Shown here: positions 6,722 through 14,796 of the stretch, in pieces
Layout of the letters: every line of letters begins with the position of its first letter
How positions within the stretch are numbered: position 1 is the stretch's first letter
Assembly: GCA_964446495.1 (NCBI GenBank)
Contig: CAYUOY010000092.1
Location: 1-15,579 of the forward strand
DNA: 15,579 bases
Source: JAADHU01 sp964446495
GTDB lineage: Bacteria > Pseudomonadota > Gammaproteobacteria > Steroidobacterales > Woeseiaceae
Direction of reading: 5' to 3'
Translations under genes and position numbers: made by a program
The notes under the pieces: model-generated
The model's input: the letters and a program-made list of their open reading frames with translations, nothing else
Told to the model about the DNA's origin: nothing
Database searches by the model: none

Positions 6722-7909
6722 ATGACCTTCCGACCCGACCCGGCAACACTCGCCGTTCGCGCGTCCCTTGAATCCGATACACAGCATGGCGCGGTGATAC
6801 CGCCGTTGCATCTGTCGTCGAATTACACGTTTGCAGCACTTGGCGAGAAGCGTCAATACGACTATACGCGCAGTGGAAATCCGACTCGCGATGCGCTGGC
6901 CGATGCCCTGACGTCTCTTGAGGGTGGTGAGGCGACGGTGGTGACCTCATCCGGAATGGCAGCTCTGACGCTGGTATTGCAACTTCTCGAGCCAGGCGAT
7001 CTCTTGATCGCGCCACACGATTGCTACGGTGGAAGCTATCGTTTGTTCGATAGCCTGGCGAAAAAAGGGCATTTTAAGGTGGCGTTTGTCGACCAGACTG
7101 ACACGGAGGCGCTGGAGCGTGCGGTATCCGAAAAACCACAGTTGATTCTGGTTGAGACGCCGTCAAACCCATTGCTGCGCATCGTCGATATTGCACATGT
7201 AGCCGCACTGGCCAGATCCTGCGGTGCCCTGCTGGCGGTCGATAACACGTTCCTGTCACCGGTTCTGCAACAGCCAATCGCGCTCGGCGCGGATATCGTC
7301 ATTCATTCGACCACCAAGTACCTGAATGGTCACAGCGATGTCGTGGGCGGCGCCGTGGTTGCCGCAACCAAAGTACTGGGTGAAAAACTGGCCTGGTGGG
7401 CGAATTGTCTTGGTATTACCGGCGCGCCATTCGACAGTTACCTGACGTTGCGCGGCATTCGTACGTTGCATACCCGCATGCGTCAACATCAGGAAACGGC
7501 CCAGGCTTTGGCCGCAATGCTTGATCGGCATCCCGGCGTGCGACGCGTCTACTATCCAGGCCTTGCGACGCACGAGGGACATAACATTGCCTGCCGGCAG
7601 CAATCGGGTTTTGGCGGGATGCTGAGTTTTGAGATCGAGGGAGGCGAGGCGGCTGTGCGGGCGTTCGTCGGTAAGCTGCAGTTTTTCTCACTGGCTGAAT
7701 CGTTGGGTGGCATCGAGAGCCTGGTGTGCCATCCGGCAACGATGACGCACGCGGCGGTCGACGCCTTGGCACTGGCGGAGGCGGGAATCGGCGACAGCCT
7801 GATACGCTTGTCCATTGGCCTGGAGGCAGTGAATGACCTCTGTGAAGACCTCAGCGATGGGCTGAATGCCGCCTCACATGCGGTTACCCGATTACGCGCT
7901 GTCGTCTGA
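6722..7909 (+). CDS. metB: Cystathionine gamma-synthase
   Basis: This PLP enzyme joins cysteine with an activated homoserine (O-succinyl- or O-acetylhomoserine) to make cystathionine in methionine synthesis. The protein follows E. coli MetB closely: Y-D-Y-T-R-S-G-N-P-T-R (46-56), A-P-H-D-C-Y-G-G-S-Y-R-L-F-D (97-110), V-D-N-T-F-L-S-P (173-180), the PLP lysine Lys199 in H-S-T-T-K-Y-L-N-G-H-S-D-V-V, and S-L-A-E-S-L-G-G-I-E-S-L (323-334). Length from this start is 395 residues, usual for the family. I chose ATG 6722 because GGAG lies eight bases upstream and the N-terminus then aligns with MetB; in-frame ATGs at 6590 and 6668 would add unrelated residues encoded by the riboswitch leader. A related sulfhydrylase (MetZ) or cystathionine lyase activity cannot be excluded. 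The 3' end overlaps the convergent CoA-transferase gene by 26 bases. Confidence 0.9.
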   Translation: MTFRPDPATLAVRASLESDTQHGAVIPPLHLSSNYTFAALGEKRQYDYTRSGNPTRDALADALTSLEGGEATVVTSSGMAALTLVLQLLEPGDLLIAPHDCYGGSYRLFDSLAKKGHFKVAFVDQTDTEALERAVSEKPQLILVETPSNPLLRIVDIAHVAALARSCGALLAVDNTFLSPVLQQPIALGADIVIHSTTKYLNGHSDVVGGAVVAATKVLGEKLAWWANCLGITGAPFDSYLTLRGIRTLHTRMRQHQETAQALAAMLDRHPGVRRVYYPGLATHEGHNIACRQQSGFGGMLSFEIEGGEAAVRAFVGKLQFFSLAESLGGIESLVCHPATMTHAAVDALALAEAGIGDSLIRLSIGLEAVNDLCEDLSDGLNAASHAVTRLRAVV

Positions 7910-9110
7910 GTGTATTGATTTCTTCCGTATCCAAACCGAGTTTTTCACGTAGTACGGTTTCGGTATGTTCTCCAAGCAACGGGGGTGCGGCCACAGCTCC
8001 CGTTTTCGTGCGACTGTAGTTGATCGGGTTTCCCGGCAGGCGAAGATTGGGCGATAGCGGGTGTTCGTAATCCACGACCATGTCGCGAGCCAGGATTTGT
8101 GGGTCAGAAAAGACTTGTTCGATGGTGTTTATCGGACCGCAGGGGACACCAGAACATTCAAATTTCTCCAGCCAGTACTCGCTGCTTTCCTGTGCCAAAA
8201 GGTCGGCAACGATGCCGCAAAGAACCGGGCGATTCCTGACCCGCTGCTCGTTGCTGCAAAATCGACTGTCGATTGCCAGCTCAGGCCTGCAAACGGCCTG
8301 ACAGAAACGTGAGAATTGCCCGTCATTGCCGACGGCCAGGATTATTTCACCGTTGGTTGTTGGAAATGCCTGGTAGGGGACGATGTTGGGTTGGGCGTTA
8401 CCGAGCCGGACAGGGATCACGCCACCTACCAAATAATTGCTTGCCTGATTGGCCAGCATCGCCGCCTGTACATCAAGCAAGGCGATGTCGATATACTGAC
8501 CCTGCCCCGATTTGCCGCGTTCAAGTAACGCCGCCTGTATAGCATTCATCGCATACAGGCCGGTCGCTAAATCACTGACGGCCACACCCACTTTAACCGG
8601 GCCGCCACCGGCTTCGCCGTCGGGGGTTCCGGTAATGCTCATCAAACCGCCCATTCCCTGAATGAGAAAGTCATAGCCTGGAAGCTCTGCGTAGGGACCT
8701 GATTGGCCGAACCCGGTGATGGAGCAATACACCAGTTCCGGGTTGACAGCTTTCAGTTGCTCGTAGTCGAGCCCATACTTTTTGAGGCCCCCGACTTTGA
8801 AGTTTTCAATCAGTACGTCTGACCGAGCGGCAAGCTGGCGAATAATCTCCTGACCGCCGGTCTGAGTGAAATCTACCGTGACCGATTTCTTGCCGCGGTT
8901 GGCGCTGAGATAGTAGGCGGACTCCGAGGTATCTTTACCTGCGGCATCTTGCAGATAGGGTGGCCCCCACTGCCGGGTGTCGTCGCCGACGCCAGGTCTT
9001 TCGATCTTGATCACTTCCGCGCCCAAATCGGCGAGCATCTGGCCGGCCCACGGTCCGGCAAGCACCCGGCTCATATCCAACACTCGGTATCCAGAAAGAG
9101 GCCCTGCCAC
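7884..9110 (-). CDS. Class III (CaiB/BaiF) CoA-transferase, SUGCT-like
   Basis: Family III CoA-transferases move CoA between carboxylic acids through aspartyl-CoA intermediates. Signatures, numbered from the chosen start: S-R-V-L-A-G-P-W-A (14-22), L-G-A-E-V-I-K-I-E-R-P-G (29-40), C-S-I-T-G-F-G-Q-S-G-P (129-139), and P-G-Y-D at 144-147, where Asp147 is the likely catalytic aspartate, followed by M-G-G-L-M. Length is 408 residues. The start is a GTG at 9110 with GGGGA six bases upstream; upstream in-frame codons back to 9284 do not resemble the family. Several stretches (G-V-A-V-S-D-L-A-T-G-L-Y-A, N-I-V-P-Y-Q-A-F) recall human SUGCT, the succinyl-CoA:glutarate CoA-transferase. With the divergent gabD-type gene this suggests a glutarate role, but other dicarboxylates are possible. 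A perfect TTGACA lies upstream on this strand (9200-9195) without a convincing -10. Confidence 0.88.
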   Translation of the reverse strand: MAGPLSGYRVLDMSRVLAGPWAGQMLADLGAEVIKIERPGVGDDTRQWGPPYLQDAAGKDTSESAYYLSANRGKKSVTVDFTQTGGQEIIRQLAARSDVLIENFKVGGLKKYGLDYEQLKAVNPELVYCSITGFGQSGPYAELPGYDFLIQGMGGLMSITGTPDGEAGGGPVKVGVAVSDLATGLYAMNAIQAALLERGKSGQGQYIDIALLDVQAAMLANQASNYLVGGVIPVRLGNAQPNIVPYQAFPTTNGEIILAVGNDGQFSRFCQAVCRPELAIDSRFCSNEQRVRNRPVLCGIVADLLAQESSEYWLEKFECSGVPCGPINTIEQVFSDPQILARDMVVDYEHPLSPNLRLPGNPINYSRTKTGAVAAPPLLGEHTETVLREKLGLDTEEINTLRRQRVIG

Positions 9111-9306
9111 TATTGTCCCCAAATGATATTTCCCATGCCAGCCCACTCCGGGACGACGGCGCGTGACAGGAGTTTGGTCGCCCTTAAGCACGCCTGTCAA
9201 CAATGCCATTACGCAATGCGCACCGGGAAGCGACAAATTGTTGGCCGCCGCATGATTTCCAGATAGGCTAGTCGATGAAACCAACTAACAATATGCGAGC
9301 CTGTTC

Positions 9307-10770
9307 ATGAGTTTACAACTAGCGGATGGAGCCCTGCTTCGAGAGCAGGCATTCATCGATGGCGCCTGGGTGGATGCGGATTCCGGTGAGACCTTGGCGG
9401 TGTCAAACCCGGCGACCGGGGAGAAAATCGCCGACGTCGCCAAATGTGGCAGCAGCGAAACCACACGCGCGATTGAGGCCGCCGCGGTTGCCCAGGTAAA
9501 ATGGCGTCAAACGACGGCCAAGGAGCGCGCCGGTTTCTTGCGGCGCTGGTTTGATCTGTTGATGGAACATCAGGAAGACCTGGCACAAATCCTGACGGCG
9601 GAACAAGGCAAGCCGTTGGCGGAAGCGCGCGGAGAAGTAGTCTACGGAGCCAACTACATCGAGTGGTTTGCCGAAGAGGCTAAACGAATTTACGGCGACA
9701 CCATTGCGCCACCCTCCAACGACAAACGGATCGTATGCATCAAACAGCCGGTGGGTGTTGTTGCCTGCATTACACCGTGGAACTTCCCCAACGCCATGCT
9801 TACGCGAAAAATTGCACCGGCGCTGGCAGCCGGCTGCACCGTGGTTTGTAAACCCGCGAACCTGACGCCACTGTCAGCATACGCGCTGGCGGAACTGGCT
9901 GATCGCGCGGGAATCCCGCCGGGCGTCATCAACATGGTTAGCGGCAAAACCGCAGAAATTGGCAAAGAGCTGACCTCAAGTCCAACGGTAAGGAAGCTCA
10001 CTTTCACCGGTTCAACAGCGGTCGGCAAGCAACTCATGGCGGAGTGTGCGGCCACGGTCAAACGCACCTCAATGGAGTTGGGTGGCAATGCCCCGTTTAT
10101 CATATTTGATGATGCCGATCTTGATGTCGTTGTGGATGGTGCCATGATCAGCAAGTTCCGAAATGCAGGGCAAACCTGCGTCTGTACCAATCGCTTCCTT
10201 GTTCAGGAAAGTATCTACGATGAGTTTCTGAAAAAATTGAGCGCGGCGGTTGCAACCTTGCGAATTGGTGCCGGTACTGAAGACGATGTCAGCATTGGGC
10301 CCCTGATTGACGATGCCGCCGCAAATGGTGTGCTGGGTTTCATCGATGACGCCGTCGACAAAGGGGCACGAATCGTCGCTGGCGGAAAGCAATCGGAGCT
10401 TGGAAGCCGTTTCATCGAGCCAACGATTCTCGCGGATGTCACCCCGGAGATGCGGGTTTTTCGAGAGGAAATATTCGGACCGGTCGCGGCCATATTCAAA
10501 TTTAGTACCGAAGCAGAGGCAATTGCGATAGCGAACGATACCGAAGTTGGTCTGGCCTGTTATTTTTACACCAAGGATATTGGCCGAATCTGGCGTGTTG
10601 CCGAAGGTCTCGAATACGGTATTGTCGGGATAAACGAAGGGCTGATTTCGAATGAAATGGCGCCATTTGGAGGCGTAAAGGAATCAGGGCAGGGTCGGGA
10701 GGGCTCGAAATATGGGCTGGATGACTATCTCGAAATCAAATATATGTGTATGGGCGGAATAGATCGATAG
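9307..10770 (+). CDS. gabD: NAD(P)-dependent succinate (or glutarate) semialdehyde dehydrogenase
   Basis: The aldehyde dehydrogenase oxidises a semialdehyde to the dicarboxylate: succinate semialdehyde in GABA breakdown, or glutarate semialdehyde in lysine/5-aminovalerate breakdown. Key residues are present: I-T-P-W-N-F-P with Asn159, cofactor Lys182 (C-K-P-A-N), F-T-G-S-T-A-V-G-K (233-241), general base Glu257 (M-E-L-G-G-N) and catalytic Cys291 in F-R-N-A-G-Q-T-C-V-C-T-N-R. The C-terminus E-Y-G-I-V-G-I-N-E through Y-L-E-I-K-Y-M-C closely follows E. coli GabD, and 487 residues is normal. The ribosome site is weak (GAG nine bases before the ATG). It is divergent from the CoA-transferase across a 196-base gap that must hold both promoters; none stands out on the + strand. 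Sequence cannot settle GabD versus DavD activity. Confidence 0.9.
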   Translation: MSLQLADGALLREQAFIDGAWVDADSGETLAVSNPATGEKIADVAKCGSSETTRAIEAAAVAQVKWRQTTAKERAGFLRRWFDLLMEHQEDLAQILTAEQGKPLAEARGEVVYGANYIEWFAEEAKRIYGDTIAPPSNDKRIVCIKQPVGVVACITPWNFPNAMLTRKIAPALAAGCTVVCKPANLTPLSAYALAELADRAGIPPGVINMVSGKTAEIGKELTSSPTVRKLTFTGSTAVGKQLMAECAATVKRTSMELGGNAPFIIFDDADLDVVVDGAMISKFRNAGQTCVCTNRFLVQESIYDEFLKKLSAAVATLRIGAGTEDDVSIGPLIDDAAANGVLGFIDDAVDKGARIVAGGKQSELGSRFIEPTILADVTPEMRVFREEIFGPVAAIFKFSTEAEAIAIANDTEVGLACYFYTKDIGRIWRVAEGLEYGIVGINEGLISNEMAPFGGVKESGQGREGSKYGLDDYLEIKYMCMGGIDR

Positions 10771-10850
10771 TGCGGTTGTCATCTTGTCGATTGGAAAGTT
10801 CGCCCTGCAATTATCGGTGCTGGTAACCAGAAAACAGGAGTGATCTATTG

Positions 10851-11801
10851 ATGGTAACTCGACGCGAATACCTCAAGTACCTGAGCCTTGCCGGTGCAAC
10901 CCTGAGCCTTCAGCCGGGCCTGTTGCAGGCGATTGAGAGTGGCCACCTGATAACGCGGGCCATCCCGTCGTCGGGCGAAAGGATACCCATCGTCGGTCTC
11001 GGCAGCTCGGCTACCTTTTCCTCGGTGGCGCGCAGTGAGGATGTCTCAGCACTGCGCGACGTAATGCAAGCTCTGCTGGAGAACGGTGGTAGCGTTTTCG
11101 ATACAGCGCCTTCCTATGGTGCTTCCGAGCAGGTCGCGGGAAAAATTGTTCAGGATCTGGGCGCGACAGAAAAGGTATTTTGGGCCACCAAGCTGAACGT
11201 TGCGGGTCGTGGTGGCGGTTCGGCTGACCCTGTCGCCGCCCGTGCACAGACCGAAAGATCCTTTGACTACATTGGCAAAGACCCGATCGACTTGATTCAG
11301 GTGCACAATCTGGCGGACGTTCCAACTCAAATGGGACTCCTTAAGGAGCTTAAGGAGGAGGGAAGAGTACGTTATATCGGTGTCACATCGACAAGAGCAA
11401 GCCGCTATCCTGATCTGGCAAAAGTCATGCGCGAGGAGCCTGTCGACTTCATTGGTGTGGATTACGCGGTGGACAATCGCGAGTCAGCAGAGACTATTCT
11501 GCCGCTGGCCCAGGACCTCGGAATAGCGACCCTGATCTATATCCCCTTCGGTCGCAATCGCTTGTGGCGTCGCGTTTCAGGCATTGAAGTACCAGCATGG
11601 GCCGGAGAGTTCGGCGCCTATTCCTGGGCCCAGTTCTTCATAAAGTATATCGCGGCTCACCCCGCCGTAACATCGGTAACTCCCGCTACCAGCAAAGTCA
11701 GGAATATGCTGGATAATCTTGGTGCCGGTATTGGAGAACTTCCTGATGCACAGACACGACGGCGTATGGTGGCGTTGGTTGAGGCCTTGCCGTCTGCCTG
11801 A
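10851..11801 (+). CDS. Tat-exported aldo/keto reductase
   Basis: Aldo/keto reductases reduce carbonyls with NAD(P)H in a TIM-barrel fold. The catalytic tetrad can be traced as Asp84 and Tyr89 (F-D-T-A-P-S-Y-G), Lys114 (W-A-T-K) and His152 (Q-V-H-N). Length is 316 residues, normal for the family plus a leader. The leader is notable: T-R-R-E-Y-L-K near residues 3-9 followed by a mild hydrophobic stretch ending around L-Q-A is a twin-arginine signal, suggesting export of a folded, cofactor-loaded enzyme. I prefer ATG 10851 with AGGAG ten bases upstream; a TTG immediately before it is the alternative. It starts 80 bases after gabD and opens a close run of genes. The substrate is unknown. How NADPH would be kept in the periplasm is an open question, so the cofactor may be tightly bound. 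Confidence 0.82.
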   Translation: MVTRREYLKYLSLAGATLSLQPGLLQAIESGHLITRAIPSSGERIPIVGLGSSATFSSVARSEDVSALRDVMQALLENGGSVFDTAPSYGASEQVAGKIVQDLGATEKVFWATKLNVAGRGGGSADPVAARAQTERSFDYIGKDPIDLIQVHNLADVPTQMGLLKELKEEGRVRYIGVTSTRASRYPDLAKVMREEPVDFIGVDYAVDNRESAETILPLAQDLGIATLIYIPFGRNRLWRRVSGIEVPAWAGEFGAYSWAQFFIKYIAAHPAVTSVTPATSKVRNMLDNLGAGIGELPDAQTRRRMVALVEALPSA

Positions 11802-11857
11802 GCGCTTCTTCGAGCGAATGCCAGCATGCAATGATTCTTTTGACGGGCCACGCGACT

Positions 11858-12217
11858 ATGCAACATTACAAAATCGTCCTGCCAGAGCACCTGAATGACT
11901 ACGGTTTTCTGTTTGGCGGCAATATTCTGAAATGGGTGGATGAGATTGCTTATATCCGCGTCAGTCTCGATTTACCGGAGCAAAAATTTGTGACGGTTGG
12001 TCTGGACGAAGTCATTTTCCGCCATCAGATCATGAAAGGACAAATTCTCTGTTTCCGATGTGAGCAGACTCGCATCGGTGAAACGTCCGTGACTTACCAC
12101 GTGCAGGTATTTGGCGAACGCTACCGGCGCAGTCAGAACAGGGTGTTGTTCGAAACGCATATTACGTTTGTCTGTGTTGATGACGATGGCATCAAGACGC
12201 CAATACATTCCGGCTAA
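11858..12217 (+). CDS. Hotdog-fold acyl-CoA thioesterase
   Basis: The protein probably hydrolyses acyl-CoA to free acid and CoA in the cytoplasm. Its start follows the YciA/4HBT-type pattern: P-E-H-L-N-D-Y-G-F-L-F-G-G-N-I-L-K-W-V-D (9-28), with Asn13, Gly16, Gly20-Gly21 and Asp28 in the positions expected of the active-site helix. F-V-T-V-G-L-D-E-V and a G-E-T-S-V-T-Y strand follow. Length is 119 residues from the ATG at 11858, which matches family N-termini as I recall them; an in-frame ATG at 11831 would add nine residues, and neither start has a strong ribosome site. It lies between the aldo/keto reductase and the PepSY protein, 28 bases before the latter. Substrate chain length cannot be told. 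Confidence 0.8.
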   Translation: MQHYKIVLPEHLNDYGFLFGGNILKWVDEIAYIRVSLDLPEQKFVTVGLDEVIFRHQIMKGQILCFRCEQTRIGETSVTYHVQVFGERYRRSQNRVLFETHITFVCVDDDGIKTPIHSG

Positions 12218-12245
12218 ATTCCAGGTTTATGGACGCGAGAAAAAT

Positions 12246-13415
12246 ATGAAACTCAGACCGATTGTCTTCTGGTCTCACCTTGCCATCGGTGTACTGGCCG
12301 GACTGGTTATCTTGATGATGTCGGTGACCGGTGTCTTACTGACCTACGAACGGCAGGTGGTCAATTGGGCGGAGCAGAGTCATTCGGTGTCGATGGAGAC
12401 AGGCGGTACGGTCTTAACCGCTGACGGACTGATCGGCATTGCCAGGGAAGCCGAGCCAGGTGCAAAGCGCATCTCGCTGACTTACAGTAAAGACCCGAAT
12501 GCTTTGGTGAAGATCGCAATCGATAGAACGCCTGATCGACTCGTCGACCCTTATACGGGTTCAATCCTCCACACCGGGGATACGGAGGCGGAAGGTTTTT
12601 TCGATTCGATGATGTATATGCACCGCTGGTTTGCCCTGAGTGGAGATTCTCGAGCTACAGGACGTGCGATTACCGGAGCCAGCAACCTGATGTTTCTGTT
12701 CCTGTTGGTCAGTGGCATTTATCTGTGGTTACCGAAGGTCTGGAATCGGACTATCCTGCGAACCAGGATGTGGTTCAATCCGAAGGCAAAAGCCGGCAAA
12801 GCGCGCGACTTCAATTGGCATCATGTATTCGCCTTTTGGTCCTTCATTCCTTTGTTCTTCATCATAACGTCGGCCTCGGTTTTCTATTATTCATGGGCGA
12901 ATGACATGGTTTATGGCGTGTATGGAGAAGAGGCTCAGCCTCGTCGGCGGGGTTCTGAGGAAGCGGCGGCGCCAACGGATGTAGATTCCTATTTGCCACA
13001 ACAGGAGTTGCTGGTGCTGGCGAAGCAGGAGCTGGTCGCCCGCGGTATCGATGACTGGGAGAGCATATCCATGCAGACGTCACCCGCGCCCGGCGCGGCC
13101 GCCAGTTTTCGAATCGACAGGAGTATAGGTGGGCAGCCATCGGAGGCATTCAATCTGACTTTGAACGGCGTTGATGGCAGTGTCGAGAAGTGGGCAACAT
13201 TTGCCGACAATTCACCGGGCCGTCGCGCACGTAACAATATCCGGTTTTTGCATACAGGTGAAGTTTTCGGTCTTGTTGGTCAGACGATCGCGGGTCTGGC
13301 TTCACTTGCAGCTTGTTTCATGGTCTGGACGGGTCTCGCGCTCGCATGGCGGCGGCTGATACGGCCTTTGCTCAGGCGACGTCAGATGGCGACGACGACT
13401 TCTGCTGGCACCTAG
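12246..13415 (+). CDS. PepSY-associated transmembrane protein
   Basis: This 389-residue inner-membrane protein has about four hydrophobic segments (13-33, 146-163, 195-215, 345-368) separated by two soluble regions. It fits the PepSY-TM family, whose members are often linked to iron or siderophore use and are thought to act in membrane electron transfer. Histidines at membrane edges fit a heme- or metal-binding role: His11 (W-S-H-L-A-I-G), His126 (M-H-R-W-F), His192-His193 (N-W-H-H-V-F-A-F-W) and His336 (F-L-H-T-G-E-V-F-G-L-V-G). The ATG at 12246, with GAGA just upstream, starts naturally at M-K-L-R-P; the longer frame from 12111 overlaps the thioesterase gene and is unlikely. It ends 34 bases before the MBL-fold gene, suggesting co-transcription. 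No TonB receptor or Fur box was seen, so an iron role remains inference. Confidence 0.83.
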   Translation: MKLRPIVFWSHLAIGVLAGLVILMMSVTGVLLTYERQVVNWAEQSHSVSMETGGTVLTADGLIGIAREAEPGAKRISLTYSKDPNALVKIAIDRTPDRLVDPYTGSILHTGDTEAEGFFDSMMYMHRWFALSGDSRATGRAITGASNLMFLFLLVSGIYLWLPKVWNRTILRTRMWFNPKAKAGKARDFNWHHVFAFWSFIPLFFIITSASVFYYSWANDMVYGVYGEEAQPRRRGSEEAAAPTDVDSYLPQQELLVLAKQELVARGIDDWESISMQTSPAPGAAASFRIDRSIGGQPSEAFNLTLNGVDGSVEKWATFADNSPGRRARNNIRFLHTGEVFGLVGQTIAGLASLAACFMVWTGLALAWRRLIRPLLRRRQMATTTSAGT

Positions 13416-13449
13416 CCCGGGCTGGCAGCAAATGGTTAGGAGGGATCGA

Positions 13450-14415
13450 ATGAAAGCAAATACATGGATATGGCGATTGAAGAACGTGCCGATCGCTGGC
13501 ATCCTGTTGCTTGCTCTTTTGATGGGGCCGACTGTCATGGCGCAGGACCTCGAGAATTTTTGCGATCGCCTTCCCCGCCCGGCCTACAGTCAGTTTACAA
13601 AACATGAAGCCAGTGACGACTGGTTTGAGGTCTATGAGGTAGAAGACGATGTTTGGGCTATTTACGAACCGTTTCAATGGCAAGAGGTCATCTCATATCT
13701 GGTCATTGGCCGGGACTCGGCCTTACTCATTGACACTGGCAATGGGTTGGGAGATATCGAGGCCGTTGTTGACCGTTTGACCGACAAGCCAGTCCAGGTG
13801 CTCAATACCCACAGCCATTTCGATCATGTCGGTGGCAATTATCAGTTTGAGAGGATTCTGTCGCCGTCAACAGAATTTTCGATATCGAACAGTAAAGGCA
13901 GTAACAACGAGCAGGTGAGAAAAGAGGCGTCAGAGGCCGCGTTGTGCAAGGGCCTCCCCAATGGCGTTAGTGAAGAAAATCACCGCATTAAACCTTACTC
14001 GATTGCGAGTCGGATAGAAGACGGAGATGTCATTGAGCTGGGTGGCAGGACACTCCAACTTATTTTCATTCCGGGTCATACCGATGACTCCATTGCGTTA
14101 CTGGATAAGGAGGCCGGTTTCCTGTGGACGGGCGACAGTTTCTACGAGGGGCCTATCTGGTTGTTCTTCCCGGAAACCGATCTTGTGGCTTATCGAAAAT
14201 CGATTGCTCGATTGGTGGCACTGGTGCCGAACCTTACCGCGCTTTTTCCGGCGCACAATACGCCGCGCGCTAACCCCGCGATGCTTGTTGAGACGCAACG
14301 AGCGCTGGAACTTGTGTTGCAGGGGAGAGTTGAATCAACGCCTGTCTGGGAGGGAGTGGTCAGTTTCGATTTTGAGGGCTTCGGGTTCCTGCTGCGCGAC
14401 GAGTCGGTGGACTAG
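13450..14415 (+). CDS. Secreted metallo-beta-lactamase-fold hydrolase
   Basis: The 321-residue protein carries the zinc-binding set of the MBL superfamily: H-S-H-F-D-H (His121, His123, Asp125, His126), His210 in I-P-G-H-T-D-D, Asp229 in W-T-G-D-S-F and His269 in F-P-A-H-N. Both zinc sites are therefore complete. Residues 1-31 form a signal peptide (hydrophobic core about 14-30, likely cut after V-M-A before Gln32), so it acts outside the cytoplasm. The start is secure: AGGAGGG ends five bases before the ATG, the best ribosome site in the window. The family spans beta-lactamases, glyoxalase II, lactonases and others; the sequence does not decide among them, and antibiotic hydrolysis should not be assumed. 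It follows the PepSY gene closely and is the last gene before a terminator-like hairpin. Confidence 0.85.
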   Translation: MKANTWIWRLKNVPIAGILLLALLMGPTVMAQDLENFCDRLPRPAYSQFTKHEASDDWFEVYEVEDDVWAIYEPFQWQEVISYLVIGRDSALLIDTGNGLGDIEAVVDRLTDKPVQVLNTHSHFDHVGGNYQFERILSPSTEFSISNSKGSNNEQVRKEASEAALCKGLPNGVSEENHRIKPYSIASRIEDGDVIELGGRTLQLIFIPGHTDDSIALLDKEAGFLWTGDSFYEGPIWLFFPETDLVAYRKSIARLVALVPNLTALFPAHNTPRANPAMLVETQRALELVLQGRVESTPVWEGVVSFDFEGFGFLLRDESVD

Positions 14416-14473
14416 TCGCCGATGAGCAACCCGGCAGCCGTTTTCGGGATGCCCGATTGAGTGATGATCCATT

Positions 14474-14495
14474 GAGGGCCCGTGCAGGGCTCTTT
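14474..14495 (+). terminator. Terminator-like hairpin after the MBL-fold gene
   Basis: GAGGGCCC can pair with GGGCTCTT (six Watson-Crick and two G-U pairs) around a five-base GTGCA loop, running into a short T-run. It lies about 60 bases after the MBL stop and before the MerE-like gene, where a transcript end would be expected. Confidence 0.45.
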
Positions 14496-14554
14496 CCCCG
14501 TGATTTACTTGTTGATAGCATTGGTGCCGTTTCCTGAAAGTGAGTCTTATACCA

Positions 14555-14785
14555 ATGTCGCAAACGAACGAGCCCTGCGCTGCTTTTCCTGAGAAATCGA
14601 GGAGAGGGTACGTATACGCGACGATCACGGCCGTGATTTGTCCGTGTCATCTGCCGCTGGTCGGTGTGCTGCTTGGTGGAGGCGCGGCGGGGGCGTTTTT
14701 CGCCCAATACTTCGTAGTGCTTGCGATCATTCTGGGCATCCTGACGCTAATGTCATTCGTAGCGGCAGCCCGTATATTGTTGTAG
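14555..14785 (+). CDS. MerE-like small membrane protein (CPCH motif)
   Basis: This 76-residue protein has two hydrophobic segments (about 20-42 and 48-74). The first contains C-P-C-H-L-P at 29-34, followed by a G-rich stretch and G-A-F-F. This matches the MerE pattern, in which a CPCHLP segment in the first membrane helix and a G-A-F before the second help carry mercury (and methylmercury) across the inner membrane. An extra Cys8 is present near the N-terminus. No merR, merT, merP or merA is in the window, so it is an orphan here; it may belong to a metal-handling relative rather than to mercury resistance. The ATG at 14555 is preferred, with a GTG at 14540 as the alternative; ribosome sites are weak. 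The aminotransferase gene starts 11 bases later, so the two are probably co-transcribed. Confidence 0.72.
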   Translation: MSQTNEPCAAFPEKSRRGYVYATITAVICPCHLPLVGVLLGGGAAGAFFAQYFVVLAIILGILTLMSFVAAARILL

Positions 14786-14796
14786 TTGGCAAATTG

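Noticed and set aside
6574..6771. 65-codon open frame overlapping the riboswitch and metB start
   Set aside because: It runs through the aptamer P4 and metB in another frame and has no family likeness.
9111..9284. N-terminal extension of the CoA-transferase to an upstream in-frame start at 9284
   Set aside because: The extra 58 residues do not resemble the family, while GTG 9110 has a suitable ribosome site and gives the usual length.
12111..12245. Longer PepSY frame starting inside the thioesterase gene
   Set aside because: The first 45 residues are a shadow of the thioesterase coding sequence; M-K-L-R-P at 12246 is the natural start of the first membrane segment.
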